Shown here in pieces: positions 6,306-15,966 of a stretch of 64,000 nucleotides of DNA. The notes below the pieces were generated by a model, which had not been told where the DNA came from, searched no databases, and saw nothing but the letters and a program-made list of their open reading frames with translations. The position numbers and the translations under genes were made by a program. This DNA comes from JACOZG01 sp964564105. GTDB lineage: Bacteria; Patescibacteriota; Minisyncoccia; Phycocordibacterales; JACOZG01. The stretch lies in the NCBI GenBank assembly GCA_964564105.1, contig CAZLZS010000001.1:30467-94466 (forward strand), given 5' to 3'. Position 1 is the stretch's first letter, and each line of letters opens with the position of its first letter.

Positions 6306-8192
6306 TCAAGCTAAAAGATTTTCCGGATCGACGGTGACCAGATATCGCGGCGGCAGGGATTTTAGAATTTCTAACAGTTGAGGATCTGGCCAGTCCGAAG
6401 TTTTTAAACGGAGAATTAAATTGGCCGCGATCTGCCCCGGTCGCTCGCCGGGGCCGGACAAGCTGTCTAATTCGTATCCGTCGAGGTCGTGTTCGAGCGC
6501 CCGCATCGCCGGCAGAACATCTTCTCGTTTGCCCGCGAGGGTAATTTTAATAAAAAGTTTGAACGGCGGATAGCTGTACTCTCGCCGCTCGGCCAGTTCC
6601 AGTCGATAAAAGTCAAGCAGTGAACCGCGGCTGGCCAGATCAAATAAGTGACTTTTGACGTTTCTCATCTGGATCAGAAAGCTTTTGCTGGCCAGCGCCC
6701 GGAGTCTGAGAAGCAGATTAAAGACCCGTTCGTTGATGCGATAATCGGGCAAGGCGAAGAGTGAGTCAATGGCGGCCACGGCCGCGTTCTCAATTTTTTC
6801 GCGCAGGTAATACATTGCCATTTCCGTGCCGACGAGAACGCCGCCGGGCGTCGCCAGAAATTTTTTGACCAGCGTCTCGGCTTGGCGCCCGGAACGGATT
6901 CGGTCGCTGTCGAGTTTGAAAAGTTTGACCAGCGGCAGCTGCTCGGTTAATTCTTTGGCCACCAGATCAAGGCCGATACCCAAGCCGATTAAACGCCAAC
7001 TGCCGCAGACGGTGCATTTCTCGGCGGCGCTCCGGCGATCGCCGCAGTGATGGCAGAGTAAGAGATTTTCCGCCGCTTGATGAAGACTGACCGGCGATTG
7101 GCAATTGCGGCAAGTGACGGCGGCGCCGCAGTCTTCACAAACGACGAGCGGCGAGAGGCCGCGGCGGTGAACAAAGAGGAAAAATTTTTCGTTATTTTGA
7201 CTGGCGCTGGCCAGAGCGGTGATTAAATCATCGCTCAAAATTCGGAAGCGCCCTGGTGGGCTTTTGACGCTCACGATTTTTTGTTCGGCGCCGGAGACGA
7301 GATGGTGTTTGAGCGGCGTTAAGGATTGGCAGAGACCCTGATTGAATCGGTGAATCGTTTCGACGCGCAGAATGGAATCGCCGAGCACCAGCCGTTGGCC
7401 GCTGGCTTCGGTCAAGAACTCAGCCGCCAAGCGGTAATCAAGAAACGGACGAGTGAGCGCCTTGTAGGCCGGCGAGTTTTCCCGATCGACAATAATGGTG
7501 CTTAGATCGGCGCGCGGCAGGGCGAGCCAGCTCGGGGTGGCGACAATGAGCACCGGATGGTCACTCGACAAGGCGCGTTGCCAGCCGTCGAGGAGCCAGC
7601 GCCGGCCGAGTCCGTGGTAACAAGCGATGGTGTAGTCGGCAATGCCTCGTTCCAGCGACGCCAGCGCTTTTTTAATATCGGCCGGCGTCGGCAAACATAA
7701 GAAGACGGACGCGCCCCTGGCAAATTCCTCACGGATTAAACTTTTGTAATAAATTAACCGTTCTTCATCGGATTCTTGGAGGACATATTTCTCGCTGGCT
7801 AACGATTGACCGCGGGAGCGGGGGCTTGGTCGCGCCGCCGGGGCGACCGTCTCGTTGGCGCTGGTTAAAATCTCGCTCGGCACCAATCCTTTGAGGGTTT
7901 GACCTAAGGTGCTGGCGAAGTAGTCAGCGAGCCGGCGCGCGGCGATTAAAAATTCCGGTGTAAAAAAAGAGACCGGTCTGACGCGCCCAACCTTTCTTAG
8001 CGGGAAGGCGGCGGTTCGCACCGCCGCCTTAGCCGCCTCGACCGGCCGGCAAGCGACAACGAGAGCGTCAATCGTCCGTTGGCGGACCGGGACGCTGACG
8101 ATTGTCCCGGGTGCTATCGTCTGGGCGGTAAAATAGTCCAATTCTTCTTTGAAAACGCCCCGCGCGATCGGGATAACAGACACGATTTTCAT
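6306..8192 (-). CDS. priA: PriA-like primosomal protein N' with degenerate helicase motifs
   Basis: 628 residues. The N-terminal PriA fork-binding region is recognisable ('PGTIVSVPVRQRTIDALVV'), as are the central zinc-binding segment (about 345-395, four Cys-x2-Cys-type pairs including 'CEDCGAAVTCRNCQ' and 'CHHCGD...CTVCG') and the C-terminal domain ('EYSYPPFKLFIKITLAGK'). At the position of the Walker A loop (GVTGSGKT in PriA) the sequence reads 'SDEERLIYYKSLIREEF'. The DEEH Walker B box is replaced by 'VDRENSPAYK'. ATP-driven helicase activity is therefore doubtful; a structural role in replication restart is possible. It is the first gene of the priA-def-fmt unit. Confidence 0.85.
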   Translation of the reverse strand: MKIVSVIPIARGVFKEELDYFTAQTIAPGTIVSVPVRQRTIDALVVACRPVEAAKAAVRTAAFPLRKVGRVRPVSFFTPEFLIAARRLADYFASTLGQTLKGLVPSEILTSANETVAPAARPSPRSRGQSLASEKYVLQESDEERLIYYKSLIREEFARGASVFLCLPTPADIKKALASLERGIADYTIACYHGLGRRWLLDGWQRALSSDHPVLIVATPSWLALPRADLSTIIVDRENSPAYKALTRPFLDYRLAAEFLTEASGQRLVLGDSILRVETIHRFNQGLCQSLTPLKHHLVSGAEQKIVSVKSPPGRFRILSDDLITALASASQNNEKFFLFVHRRGLSPLVVCEDCGAAVTCRNCQSPVSLHQAAENLLLCHHCGDRRSAAEKCTVCGSWRLIGLGIGLDLVAKELTEQLPLVKLFKLDSDRIRSGRQAETLVKKFLATPGGVLVGTEMAMYYLREKIENAAVAAIDSLFALPDYRINERVFNLLLRLRALASKSFLIQMRNVKSHLFDLASRGSLLDFYRLELAERREYSYPPFKLFIKITLAGKREDVLPAMRALEHDLDGYELDSLSGPGERPGQIAANLILRLKTSDWPDPQLLEILKSLPPRYLVTVDPENLLA

Positions 8193-8221
8193 TCACTTAA
8201 AGTATCATATATAATTAGATA
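8193..8221. promoter_or_regulatory. Divergent promoter between priA and the HTH-membrane protein
   Basis: The 29-base gap holds a plus-strand TATAAT (8210-8215) six bases before the ATG at 8222, and a minus-strand TATGAT (8208-8203) eleven bases before the priA ATG. The two -10 boxes nearly touch, so the two transcripts should compete. Both would be essentially leaderless. Confidence 0.5.
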
Positions 8222-9070
8222 ATGGGAGAGGAACGTTATGTTTCGATCCGAACCGTCGCCGCCAGACACAAACTTTCTCCGGCCAAATTGATTGCGGCTT
8301 GCCGACAACAGCGGCTGGCGGCCAGGGAGTTTGGCGGCGAGTGGTACATTTCCGAATCAGCCAGGCCGGACGCCAGGGCTTTTGACGAGCCGCCGGCGCT
8401 ATTTGATTGGCGTCACCCCCTCCTCCGGCCGCTCCTCGCCCTGGTCCTCCTGATTTCTGTCACAGCCGCGTCTGAATCTCTCTGGCGGGTCAGGGCCTGG
8501 GAATATTTCGCGGCGGGCACTGAATTAACCGCCGCCGCGGTCGGCCAATCGTTCGCCGCCGTCACGCGCTCGGTCAGATCGGCTCAGCCGGCCGCGGTTT
8601 TCTCCATTGTCGAAGAGGATTTGACACGTTTGTGGTTTGCGGTTTTTGACTTCTGGCAAACGCTCGTCGCCAATCTTGACTACGGCTGGCAGAAAATCGT
8701 TGCCGCCTGGTCAGGATTCCTGGGGCGCTCGCCGCCGATCTCGGCCAGTGAACAGCCGATTCTTGACTCCGTTCTGATCGCCCGGCTGAAAGCCGAGATC
8801 AAGGAAGAATTAACTAGAGAATTATTATTAAATGCCGGCGCTGTCCCGAACCGCGAATCGCCAGGCACGGGTTTAGTGGTCCTGCCGTCTTCGGGCAACC
8901 CCGCGACCGACAGCGCCCTGGCCGAAGAATTGGAACAGGCCTTTTCCGATCAAGTCGAAGTCCGTTTTGACGCGAGCGGTCAGACCGGTCTGGTTACGCC
9001 GATTTTCCCCAGCGGCCGAGGCGGGGACTATCTTTTCGTCATCACGCCGATTAAGAAAAAAATTCCCTGA
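8222..9070 (+). CDS. HTH-domain single-pass membrane protein
   Basis: 282 residues. The N-terminal 45 residues ('YVSIRTVAARHKLSPAKLIAACRQQRLAAREFGGEWYISE') look like an excisionase/MerR-type winged helix that would bind DNA in the cytoplasm. A transmembrane helix (about 70-86) follows. The rest is an Ala-rich helical segment, a possible coiled coil ('IARLKAEIKEELTRELLLNAG') and a small beta-rich end. Membrane-tethered HTH proteins of this layout recur in CPR genomes. Its target is unknown. It could be a membrane-bound regulator or a chromosome anchor. Confidence 0.6.
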   Translation: MGEERYVSIRTVAARHKLSPAKLIAACRQQRLAAREFGGEWYISESARPDARAFDEPPALFDWRHPLLRPLLALVLLISVTAASESLWRVRAWEYFAAGTELTAAAVGQSFAAVTRSVRSAQPAAVFSIVEEDLTRLWFAVFDFWQTLVANLDYGWQKIVAAWSGFLGRSPPISASEQPILDSVLIARLKAEIKEELTRELLLNAGAVPNRESPGTGLVVLPSSGNPATDSALAEELEQAFSDQVEVRFDASGQTGLVTPIFPSGRGGDYLFVITPIKKKIP

Positions 9071-9116
9071 TCTTGTAAATATTAAATGTCAGGTTGAACC
9101 TTGCCGGTGATTAGGT

Positions 9117-9674
9117 TTACAAACAACTAACAAAATCTGGGCTTACGCTTATTTGAAATGATTGTGTAAAATCAAGAACGTTGTAAAAAACTGATTTGGA
9201 GCTACCAGAACTGTCAACGCACCAAGCAAGAGCGGAATTGGTCTTAAGAGGAACGGCGACGGCCCAGCTTTTCATGCCGCTAGAATACATGCAAGGGCTT
9301 TGCGTAGGATAAGATGACAGTTTTCTAGAGGCAATCAGTATATCTTGAATTTTCTGATTCGCGAAGACTATAGGAGAAACAACTGAACAACTTATCTCGC
9401 CGCCACTGAAAGCATGGCAAGGGCCTGGTGAGCCATCAGTGTAACAATCTAATGCTTGATCATAAAGCAATCCTGCTTGTGAACGGAGACTGACTAGATT
9501 TTCTTTGATCGCCGCGTCAGCAGCTTTCGCCCGCGCTTGACCGAGCGAGGCCAAAACAATACTGGACAAAAGAGAGATGATCGCGATAACGACGAGAAGC
9601 TCGATCAGGGTAAAACCCGAAACAGCTTTTAGATTATCACTTCTAGTTTTTAGGGGAAACATTGGCTTAATCAT
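9117..9674 (-). CDS. Type IV pilin/pseudopilin-like protein
   Basis: 185 residues. A short basic leader ends in Gly, followed by 'FTLIELLVVIAIISLLSSIVLASL', the class III signal recognised by prepilin peptidase PilD, with Glu at +5. The C-terminal region (about 60-185) has six or more Cys that could form disulfides ('CYTDGSPGPCHAF', 'CSVV', 'CMYSSG', 'WCVDSSG', 'VSCL'). No other pilus gene is in the window. It is the last gene of the minus-strand surface operon, 36 bases after the DUF916-like gene. Confidence 0.82.
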   Translation of the reverse strand: MIKPMFPLKTRSDNLKAVSGFTLIELLVVIAIISLLSSIVLASLGQARAKAADAAIKENLVSLRSQAGLLYDQALDCYTDGSPGPCHAFSGGEISCSVVSPIVFANQKIQDILIASRKLSSYPTQSPCMYSSGMKSWAVAVPLKTNSALAWCVDSSGSSKSVFYNVLDFTQSFQISVSPDFVSCL

Positions 9675-9710
9675 AATTATACTAGGTACGTTAATAATCA
9701 GACAAGGTCA

Positions 9711-10604
9711 CTAATCCTTGAGTGAGATTGAAATACGCACTCGGCGCCGGAGAAATCTGAGGGCAAAAAGGATAATAAGCATCGTCAGAACAAAGCCAAC
9801 CGTCCACCAGATTGGCGCGGCATAAAAGTTCAGATTGGCGCTGGTTAAGACTTCGCCGGCGTCGTTAAGCACGGCCGCCGCGGCCGTATAGCGGCCGAGC
9901 AACAGTTCCTGATTCGGCCAAGCAATCTCCCATTCTCTGACGCCGCTCGGTAAAACCGCCGTGCCTTCAATCGGCACGTCGCCGACTTTGCGACCGAAGA
10001 GATTGCTGATCCGAATTGAACCCCGCGGCTCGAAATGAACCGTGCCGGTATTGGTGAATTTGATTTTAAACCTCACCGGTCCCCGTTCGACAAAGCGGGG
10101 AGCGGAAAAACCAAGAATTTTCCCCTGTTGGAGACGATTACCCGGCACGGTAATGAAGACCAGTGTCCCCACCTGGGTGCCAATTTTCAGCGGCTCGGCG
10201 CTATTCAACCTGGTGGCCTTGAAAAAAATGACGCCGAAATGACTGCCCGGTTCGGCGTCCGGCGGCGTAATGATATCGTAGGTGATGTCGCGAGTCTCGC
10301 CTTGTTTAAAGATCAGAGACTGGTCGCCGCGAATACTGATCCAGTCGCGGACCGTGGTAACGCCCTCCGCCCGGCCGACAAATTGCAGACCTTCGGCGCC
10401 GGCCAGGGGCACAAAATCTTCCACCTTGATTGCCAACTGGACGTCTTCCGAGCTGGCGTTGGATAGTTTAATCGTGCCGGAAAGTTGGCTGCCCGGTTCC
10501 AGAGTTTGGGAAATTTTGACCGGTTGAATGGTCAGGCCGGTAGTCGCGTTGGCGACTGGCGCGGCCAGAGCCAAAATCAAAATGACAACGGTTTTTAAAT
10601 TCAC
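9711..10604 (-). CDS. DUF916-like (WxL-system) exported membrane protein
   Basis: 297 residues. A signal peptide (1-20) is followed by a DUF916-type beta-sandwich ('TTGLTIQPVKISQTLEPGSQLSGTIKLSNASSEDVQLAIKVEDFV', 'DAEPGSHFGVIFFKA'). A second sandwich (about 155-255) resembles DUF3324 ('VRFKIKFTNTGTVHFEPRGSIRISNLFGRKV'). A C-terminal transmembrane helix (about 268-286) precedes an Arg-rich tail. In Gram-positive bacteria DUF916/DUF3324 proteins bind peptidoglycan and act with WxL proteins. Here the upstream neighbours carry WxL-like C-terminal domains, so a related surface system is a reasonable inference. Confidence 0.72.
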   Translation of the reverse strand: MNLKTVVILILALAAPVANATTGLTIQPVKISQTLEPGSQLSGTIKLSNASSEDVQLAIKVEDFVPLAGAEGLQFVGRAEGVTTVRDWISIRGDQSLIFKQGETRDITYDIITPPDAEPGSHFGVIFFKATRLNSAEPLKIGTQVGTLVFITVPGNRLQQGKILGFSAPRFVERGPVRFKIKFTNTGTVHFEPRGSIRISNLFGRKVGDVPIEGTAVLPSGVREWEIAWPNQELLLGRYTAAAAVLNDAGEVLTSANLNFYAAPIWWTVGFVLTMLIILFALRFLRRRVRISISLKD

Positions 10605-10613
10605 GATGGGGTT

Positions 10614-11285
10614 TTAGTTGGCGGTGGCGGTGAAAGTTAAGGGGCAGGAATAAGCGCCGGACTGCTGGGTCGCCGGCACATCCAGGTAATAAAGGACGGT
10701 ATTGAGATGGTCTGAAGCGCTGTAGGAACCGGTGCCGGCATTGCCGACCTGACGCTGAATCGTGGAACTGGCCACTCCGGCCCAGAGCGTACTGACGCTG
10801 TCCGCATAATTGTCGGCTGAGCCCCACCAGGTGGCGGCTCGAAACGGCACCGAACCCGAGGCGGTCATCACGCGGAAGGCCAAAACATCGCCGGAATTAT
10901 CCAAGGCGCTGATCCGAACCGCGTTGCCAGCCGTGGTCGTGGCGGCGCCGGGGAGCCATTCGGCTTGGTCGGTCAGACCGACGCCCTCATTGCCCGCGCC
11001 GTCCAGATCACAGACCGTGTTGGTCGGGCTTTGATCATCGCCGTAAAGAGTCACATTCCAGCCGGCCGTATTATTGGTGTTGACATTTAAGGTCGTGGTC
11101 GCGAATTTGGCCGTGCCCGCAGACAGAGAACCAAAATTATCGGTCGAGGCGGAAAAAGATAATGTCGTGGACACTGTCACAGTTAAAATTTCGGCTTCGC
11201 TGTAAGCATAATGGCCGTAGCCCATCACAAAGATTGCGGTGGTAATTAAAAAAGCGACGACCCACTGTTTCAACAGAGCAAGCAT
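10614..11285 (-). CDS. Exported WxL-like domain protein
   Basis: 223 residues. An N-terminal signal (about 1-30) is followed by one beta domain: 'LSFSASTDNFGSLSAGTAKFATTTLNVNTNNTAGWNVTLYG' ... 'QQSGAYSCPLTFTATAN'. The layout (a GSL-x-AGT start, a WxVTL strand, an SGxY-x-LTFTAT end) recalls WxL cell-wall-binding domains, although the exact WxL triplets are not present. The middle is almost identical to the end of the adjacent adhesin at DNA level (10779-10960 against 11519-11700). It lies ten bases upstream of the DUF916-like gene and is probably co-transcribed with it. Confidence 0.62.
   Translation of the reverse strand: MLALLKQWVVAFLITTAIFVMGYGHYAYSEAEILTVTVSTTLSFSASTDNFGSLSAGTAKFATTTLNVNTNNTAGWNVTLYGDDQSPTNTVCDLDGAGNEGVGLTDQAEWLPGAATTTAGNAVRISALDNSGDVLAFRVMTASGSVPFRAATWWGSADNYADSVSTLWAGVASSTIQRQVGNAGTGSYSASDHLNTVLYYLDVPATQQSGAYSCPLTFTATAN
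10779..10960 (-). repeat. 182-bp near-identical segment, copy A
   Basis: Matches 11519-11700 at a constant offset of 740 bases with one mismatch (A at 10929 against G at 11669). It encodes the core of the WxL-like domain in two neighbouring genes. Outside this segment the two domains diverge, which suggests gene conversion. Confidence 0.85.
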
Positions 11286-11350
11286 TGTCTTAATTATAAA
11301 TTAACCGGCCATAATAACATAGTAGTGAGGTTATCCACCTTCTTAAATCA

Positions 11351-14300
11351 TTAAGGATTAGCGGTAGCGGTGAAAATCAATTCGCCGGAATAATTGCCGG
11401 ACTGCTGGGTCGCCGGCAATTTTAGGTAATAAAGAACGGTGTTAAGCACCGGAACGCCACCGCTCGAGACATTGGTGTTGCCAATCCTTAAATTAGCGGC
11501 GCTGGAACTGGCGATCCCGGCCCAGAGCGTACTGACGCTGTCCGCATAATTGTCGGCTGAGCCCCACCAGGTGGCGGCTCGAAACGGCACCGAACCCGAG
11601 GCGGTCATCACGCGGAAGGCCAAAACATCGCCGGAATTATCCAAGGCGCTGATCCGAACCGCGTTGCCGGCCGTGGTCGTGGCGGCGCCGGGGAGCCATT
11701 GAGTCTGGTCAGTTAAACCGACGGCTGGATAGTCATCGTGATCCATGGTGGTATTGCCGGTGGGCGTACCAGTATCAGTGCCGTAGAGCGTCACATACCA
11801 GCCGGTCGAGATATTGGTATCGGCTGACAAGGTGGAGGTGGCAAAAATCGCGCTCGTGCCCGGCGTGATCGCCGGGAAGCCGTTGGTGGAAACACTGAAG
11901 GTGAGATAGGGGAATCCCCAATTGACATTATTGCCGCAATCAGTGCTCGTGCCGTCCGAAGCGTTAATTGATAGACCGGCCGAGGCATCAGAGCGAGAAA
12001 CATTAACATAAGAGACCGCGGTTTGAGTGCCGGGGACATCCAGTCGCCAGGAACCGGAGGCGGCGGAGTTCCGGAAATAGATTCTCGTGCCGGCGGCTTG
12101 ACCGTTCCAATTTACGTTCTGGAAAGTGTAAAGCGAGCCGGAGTTGTACTCCACTTTGACCGAAGCGGTGGTGATGGTGAAGTTGTTGGTGGTGGAAGCA
12201 GCAGCGGCGAAATCTACCGACGGCACCCAGCCGGTGATTTCGCAGTCCGAAGGCGCGGTGCCGGAATTGTTAGTAATGGTGAGATTATAGAAAGCGCCGG
12301 TCGCGCCGACCATGGCGCTGTTCACGGTTTGTTTGCCGGAACCGTTCAAAGTGAAAGTGGAACTGCCGGCGGTTAAAGTGCCGGCGCGGGTAATGTCACC
12401 ACTGACCGTAATCACCGAGGCCGAGCTCCCGGCGTCCAAGGTGCCGTTAGCGGCAATATCCAGAGAACCCGTGGTCAGATTATAATCAGTGGCCGCCGGA
12501 CGAGTGTCCAAGACCGAGGTGGCTGGTCCGGCGCCGGTACCGGTGATCGTGGTGGTCTTGCCAGCCGCCACGGTGATGGCCGCGCCCAGGTTGACCGTCA
12601 GAGCCAGGGCCGAGGCCGCTGATGGATTGATGGTGAAGTCGCCGTTAATCTCAATCGCCCCGCTGCCAAAGGTGTAGGTGAGTCCAGCTGTAAGGGTTGG
12701 TGAAAGAGTCAGGTTCCAGAAAGCATTGCCGCCGGTAAAGGTGCCGGAAGTTAAGGTATTATTCTCGTTGCCGGTGATGACCACGGTCGAGCTGCCAGCG
12801 GTAAAAGTTCCGTTTCTTGTGAAGACGGTCGACGCGAGGCCAAACAAGGTAATCGTTGAACCATTGGCCGTCAGGGTCCCGCCGGTGGCGATGTTTATGA
12901 AGCCAGTGTCCAGGGTATAGTTATTAGTCGTAGTGTTTAAATTAGAAGTGGCTGAACTACTGCGGGTGATGATGGTGCTAACACTTGTAAATACACCCCC
13001 TGCTCCTAGATTGACCGTGAGCGCCCGGGCGAAGGCCGCTGACGGGTTAATAGTGAAATTGCCGTTCACGGTAATCGCCCCGCTGCCAAAGGTGTAGGTG
13101 CGATCGAGGGTGATCGTTGGCGAGAGCGTCAGATCATAGAAAGCATTGCTGCCGGTAAAGGTGCCGGAAGTTAAGGTGACTGCGCCGTCACCGTTAACAA
13201 CCACTGTGGAAGAACCAGCCGTAAAGGTGCCGGTTCTCGTAAAGATAGTGCCACTCGTGCCAGTCAAGGTGATGGTGGAATTATTAGCCGTTAACGTGCC
13301 GCCAGTGGCGATGTTCAAGAGACCAGTGGACAGTGAGTAATTACTGCCAGAAACGGTATCTAAATTAGCGGTGGCTGAAGAAGTGCGAGTAATCGTCGTG
13401 GTTTTGCCAGCCGCCACGGTTATAGCCGCGCCCATGTTGACGGTCAGAGCCAGGGCCGAGGCCGCTGATGGGTTAATGTTGAAGTTGCCGTTAATCTCAA
13501 TCGCCCCGCTGCCAAAGGTGTAGGTGCGAGCGAGGGTGATCGTTGGCGAGAGCGTTAGGTTCCAGAAAGCATTGCTGCCGGTAAAGGTGCCGGAAGTTAA
13601 GGTGACACTGCCATTACCNNNNNNNNNNNNNNNNNNNNNNNNNNNNNNNNNNNNNNNNNNNNNNNNNNNNNNNNNNNNNNNNNNNNNNNNNNNNNNNNNN
13701 NNNNNNNNNNNNNNNNNNAGAAAGCATTGCTGCCGGTAAAGGTGCCGGAAGTTAAGGTGACACTGCCATTACCGTTAATAACCACCGTGGAAGAGCCGGC
13801 CGTGAAAGTGCCGCCGCCGCCGACGCTTCGGTTGAATGCGATCCCAGAGGTCCTAGTTAAGGTAATCGTTGACCCATTGGCCGTCAAGGTGCCGCCAGAG
13901 ATAATGCTCAACCCACCAGTGGACAGGGCGTAATTGCTGCCAGAGACGGTATTTAGATTAGCAGTGGCTGTGCCGTTACCGATCTGCGTGATATTGGTGC
14001 TAGCCACGGTGATGCTTGCTCCCAGGTTAACGGTGAGGGTCAAGCCAGAGCCTGACGCCAGGACGCTGAATAGGCTATCCACGGCAATCGCCCCAGAACC
14101 AAAGGTATAGGTGCGATCCGCTGTAATGGTGGGTGTGATCTCTAGTTCCCAGAAAGCATTACTGCCGGTAAAGGTGCCGGAAGTTAAGGTGACTGCGCCA
14201 TCACTTTCGATTTGCACCTTGGAATTACCAGCCGTAAAAGTGCCGACTCTGGTGAACAATGTGCCGGAAGTGCCTTTTAAATTTAAAACGCGAGAGTTAT

Positions 14301-15933
14301 TGTCCGTGGTCAAGGTGCCGCCAGAGCCAATGTTTAGGCTGGCGATTTCGTTGGAACTGACATTGAGAGTTACGGTGTGCGCGTTTATCAGCACTGTATC
14401 GCCGGCTTGAGGAATGGTGCCGCCACAGTTGGTCCAGGTGCCGGCCGCGTCCCAGTTGCCGGTGGCCAGCGATTCACAGGCGGCGTCAGCAGCGATTTGC
14501 CAGGCCCGCGCTTCCTCAAAAACCGCCGGCCCCTGGCGCTCCGCCGATTCAGCGCTGAAGCGCAGCGGTCCGACCAGGTAAAGCTGGGGTGAGACGGCCG
14601 GCGCCCGGTAGGTGTAAGAAAATTCTTCGGTGGCGCCGGCCGGCAGATTAACCGCGGCCACCAATCTTTTTTCTTTGGCGCTCTCGTTTTCCGTTCTGAA
14701 CTTGACACTGGTCACTTCAAAACTATTGGGCACGGTCTCGGTAATTTCACCGGCAAAATCCTGCCGCGCCGTCACCTTAATTTTCATGGTGTAGTCGGCT
14801 CGGAAAGGATTGATCCGGGTGGCGGCGATCCGTTCCACCTCAAAAGGCACGGCGGCGCGGACCTCGAACGAATCGTTAATCAAGTAACCGTTGTCTTCAT
14901 TGGTCAGTTTTAGCTCATAGCGTCCCGAGACCGTTGTTTGATAATAAGTAAAGTAATCCGGTTCGTCGGTGACGTTGTTGACGCCGCAAGTCTCGCTCGC
15001 GGTCAGGCCGTTGTCCGCGGTTCTAAACTCGGTCATGATGCCTTGCGGGTCAATGATTTCCAATTTTAAGTTGGCGTCACAAATGGTGTGGCCGTATTCG
15101 TTGAGCGCGGCCAGCTGCAAATAAGCTTTGGCGCCCGGGAGATAAATTGACTGGTTGGTATTAATCGCTAAAACACCCCAGACAAATTCATGTTCCACCA
15201 CCTGCCGCTGGCCGGCTTCCGAGAGTTCCAACTGGAGCGTGTAGCGGCCGGGACGGAAACTGCCCTCCGGGACGAACGATAAACGTTGACCGCTTTCAGT
15301 CTGTTGAGTTACCACTTTAACCGGCGTCTCACGGCCATTCATCGTCAGTAGTTTAATATCCGTGATTGCCCGATTAGCAGCCAAAGTCCGCGGTACCCAC
15401 TCAGCCAGTTTTGCCTGAAGCCATAGCAAAACATTGCTCTCGAGCGGTTCAGGCGCCGGCGATTCATCAGCTTCAATCGCGTCCGTCGTGGTGCCGGCCG
15501 TAGTCGTGCCGGCCGCAGGCGGCAGATCTGGCACAGTCGTGGTTGCGGTGGTGGTCGCCGGTGGCGATAACAATTCTTCATCAGCTTCAATCGCGTCCGT
15601 CGTAGTGCTGACCGTGGTCGTGCTTACCGCGGGCGGAAAGTCTGGCACAGTCGTGGTTGCGGTGGTGGTCGCCAGGTTTATTTCACTCGCCGGCGGCTCA
15701 TCAGACTCTTCAGACGGCAGAATCAAAGAAATGCCCGGCAGTAAATCGAACGACGGCAATTCATCGGCTTGGAAAACCGTCCGGGGAGCGCGAAAAACTT
15801 CAACCGCGGCTGTTTCGGTTTGTTCGGCCGAGTCGCCGGGCGGTACCGAGGCCCTTGAATCAACCCCCAAAAACGCCAGCCCGACAAGAATCGCGGCTAA
15901 CAAAACTGCAAACCAGCGCAAAAAAACTTTCAT
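11351..15933 (-). CDS. Large tandem-repeat surface adhesin (interrupted by an assembly gap)
   Basis: One gene read across the N stretch at 13619-13718. The N-terminus has a signal peptide ('WFAVLLAAILVGLAFLG'). A duplicated Thr/Pro-rich linker follows ('TTTATTTVPDFPPAV...DAIEADE'). Then comes an MG2/Ig-like region ('AINTNQSIYLPGAKAYLQLAALNEYGHTICDANLKLEI') and five or more beta-helix repeats of about 142 residues. Each repeat contains 'LTSGTFTGSNAFW', 'TYTFGSGAI', 'INPSAASALALTVNLGA' and 'GGTLTANGSTITL'. The C-terminus carries a WxL-like domain shared with the next gene. The two halves are out of frame across the 100 Ns. Merging the identical 55-base contig ends removes 155 bases and restores one frame of about 1475 codons. 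It is likely cell-wall attached through the WxL-like domain. Confidence 0.72.
11519..11700 (-). repeat. 182-bp near-identical segment, copy B
   Basis: The partner of 10779-10960, at the C-terminal end of the large adhesin. One mismatch in 182 bases, while flanking sequence differs freely. Confidence 0.85.
12290..14370 (-). repeat. Coding tandem repeats of about 425 bp in the adhesin
   Basis: The marker AGAAAGCATTNCNGCCGGTA recurs at about 12719, 13138, 13564, 13719 and 14150. True spacings are 419, 426 and 431 bases; the 13564 to 13719 step spans the gap. Units are multiples of three and diverged by substitution. They are the reason the assembly broke here, so the unit count is uncertain. 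Confidence 0.85.
13619..13718. other. Assembly gap (100 N)
   Basis: A run of exactly 100 N, the usual placeholder. The 55 bases before it (13564-13618) are identical to the 55 bases after it (13719-13773), so the flanking contigs probably overlap or are joined by further repeat units. Confidence 0.97.
15464..15674 (-). repeat. 114-bp tandem duplication in the adhesin linker
   Basis: The segment beginning at 15464 is repeated from 15578 at an offset of 114 bases (38 codons). It encodes the Thr/Pro-rich linker twice. The second copy differs mainly in Gly/Ala versus Ser/Val codons. Confidence 0.75.
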
Positions 15934-15966
15934 TGTCCAATTAATTATAGCAGATATAATTATGGG
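15934..15966. promoter_or_regulatory. Compact divergent promoter between two surface genes
   Basis: On the minus strand TGCTATAAT lies about ten bases before the adhesin ATG at 15933. On the plus strand TATAAT (about 15954-15959) lies about seven bases before the GTG at 15967. Both transcripts would have almost no leader, and the -10 boxes are only a few bases apart. Confidence 0.55.

Noticed and set aside
9073..9121. Terminator between the HTH-membrane protein and pilin genes
   Set aside because: TTGTAAA and TTTACAA form an inverted repeat, but the 35-base loop is large and no T tract follows, so it is weak evidence.
12290..14370. CRISPR array
   Set aside because: The repeats are about 425 bp, protein coding and in frame, with no short repeats separated by unique spacers and no cas genes.
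11351..15933. Two separate surface genes (13597-15933 and 11351-13435)
   Set aside because: The break coincides with the 100-N gap; identical 55-base contig ends restore a single frame when merged.
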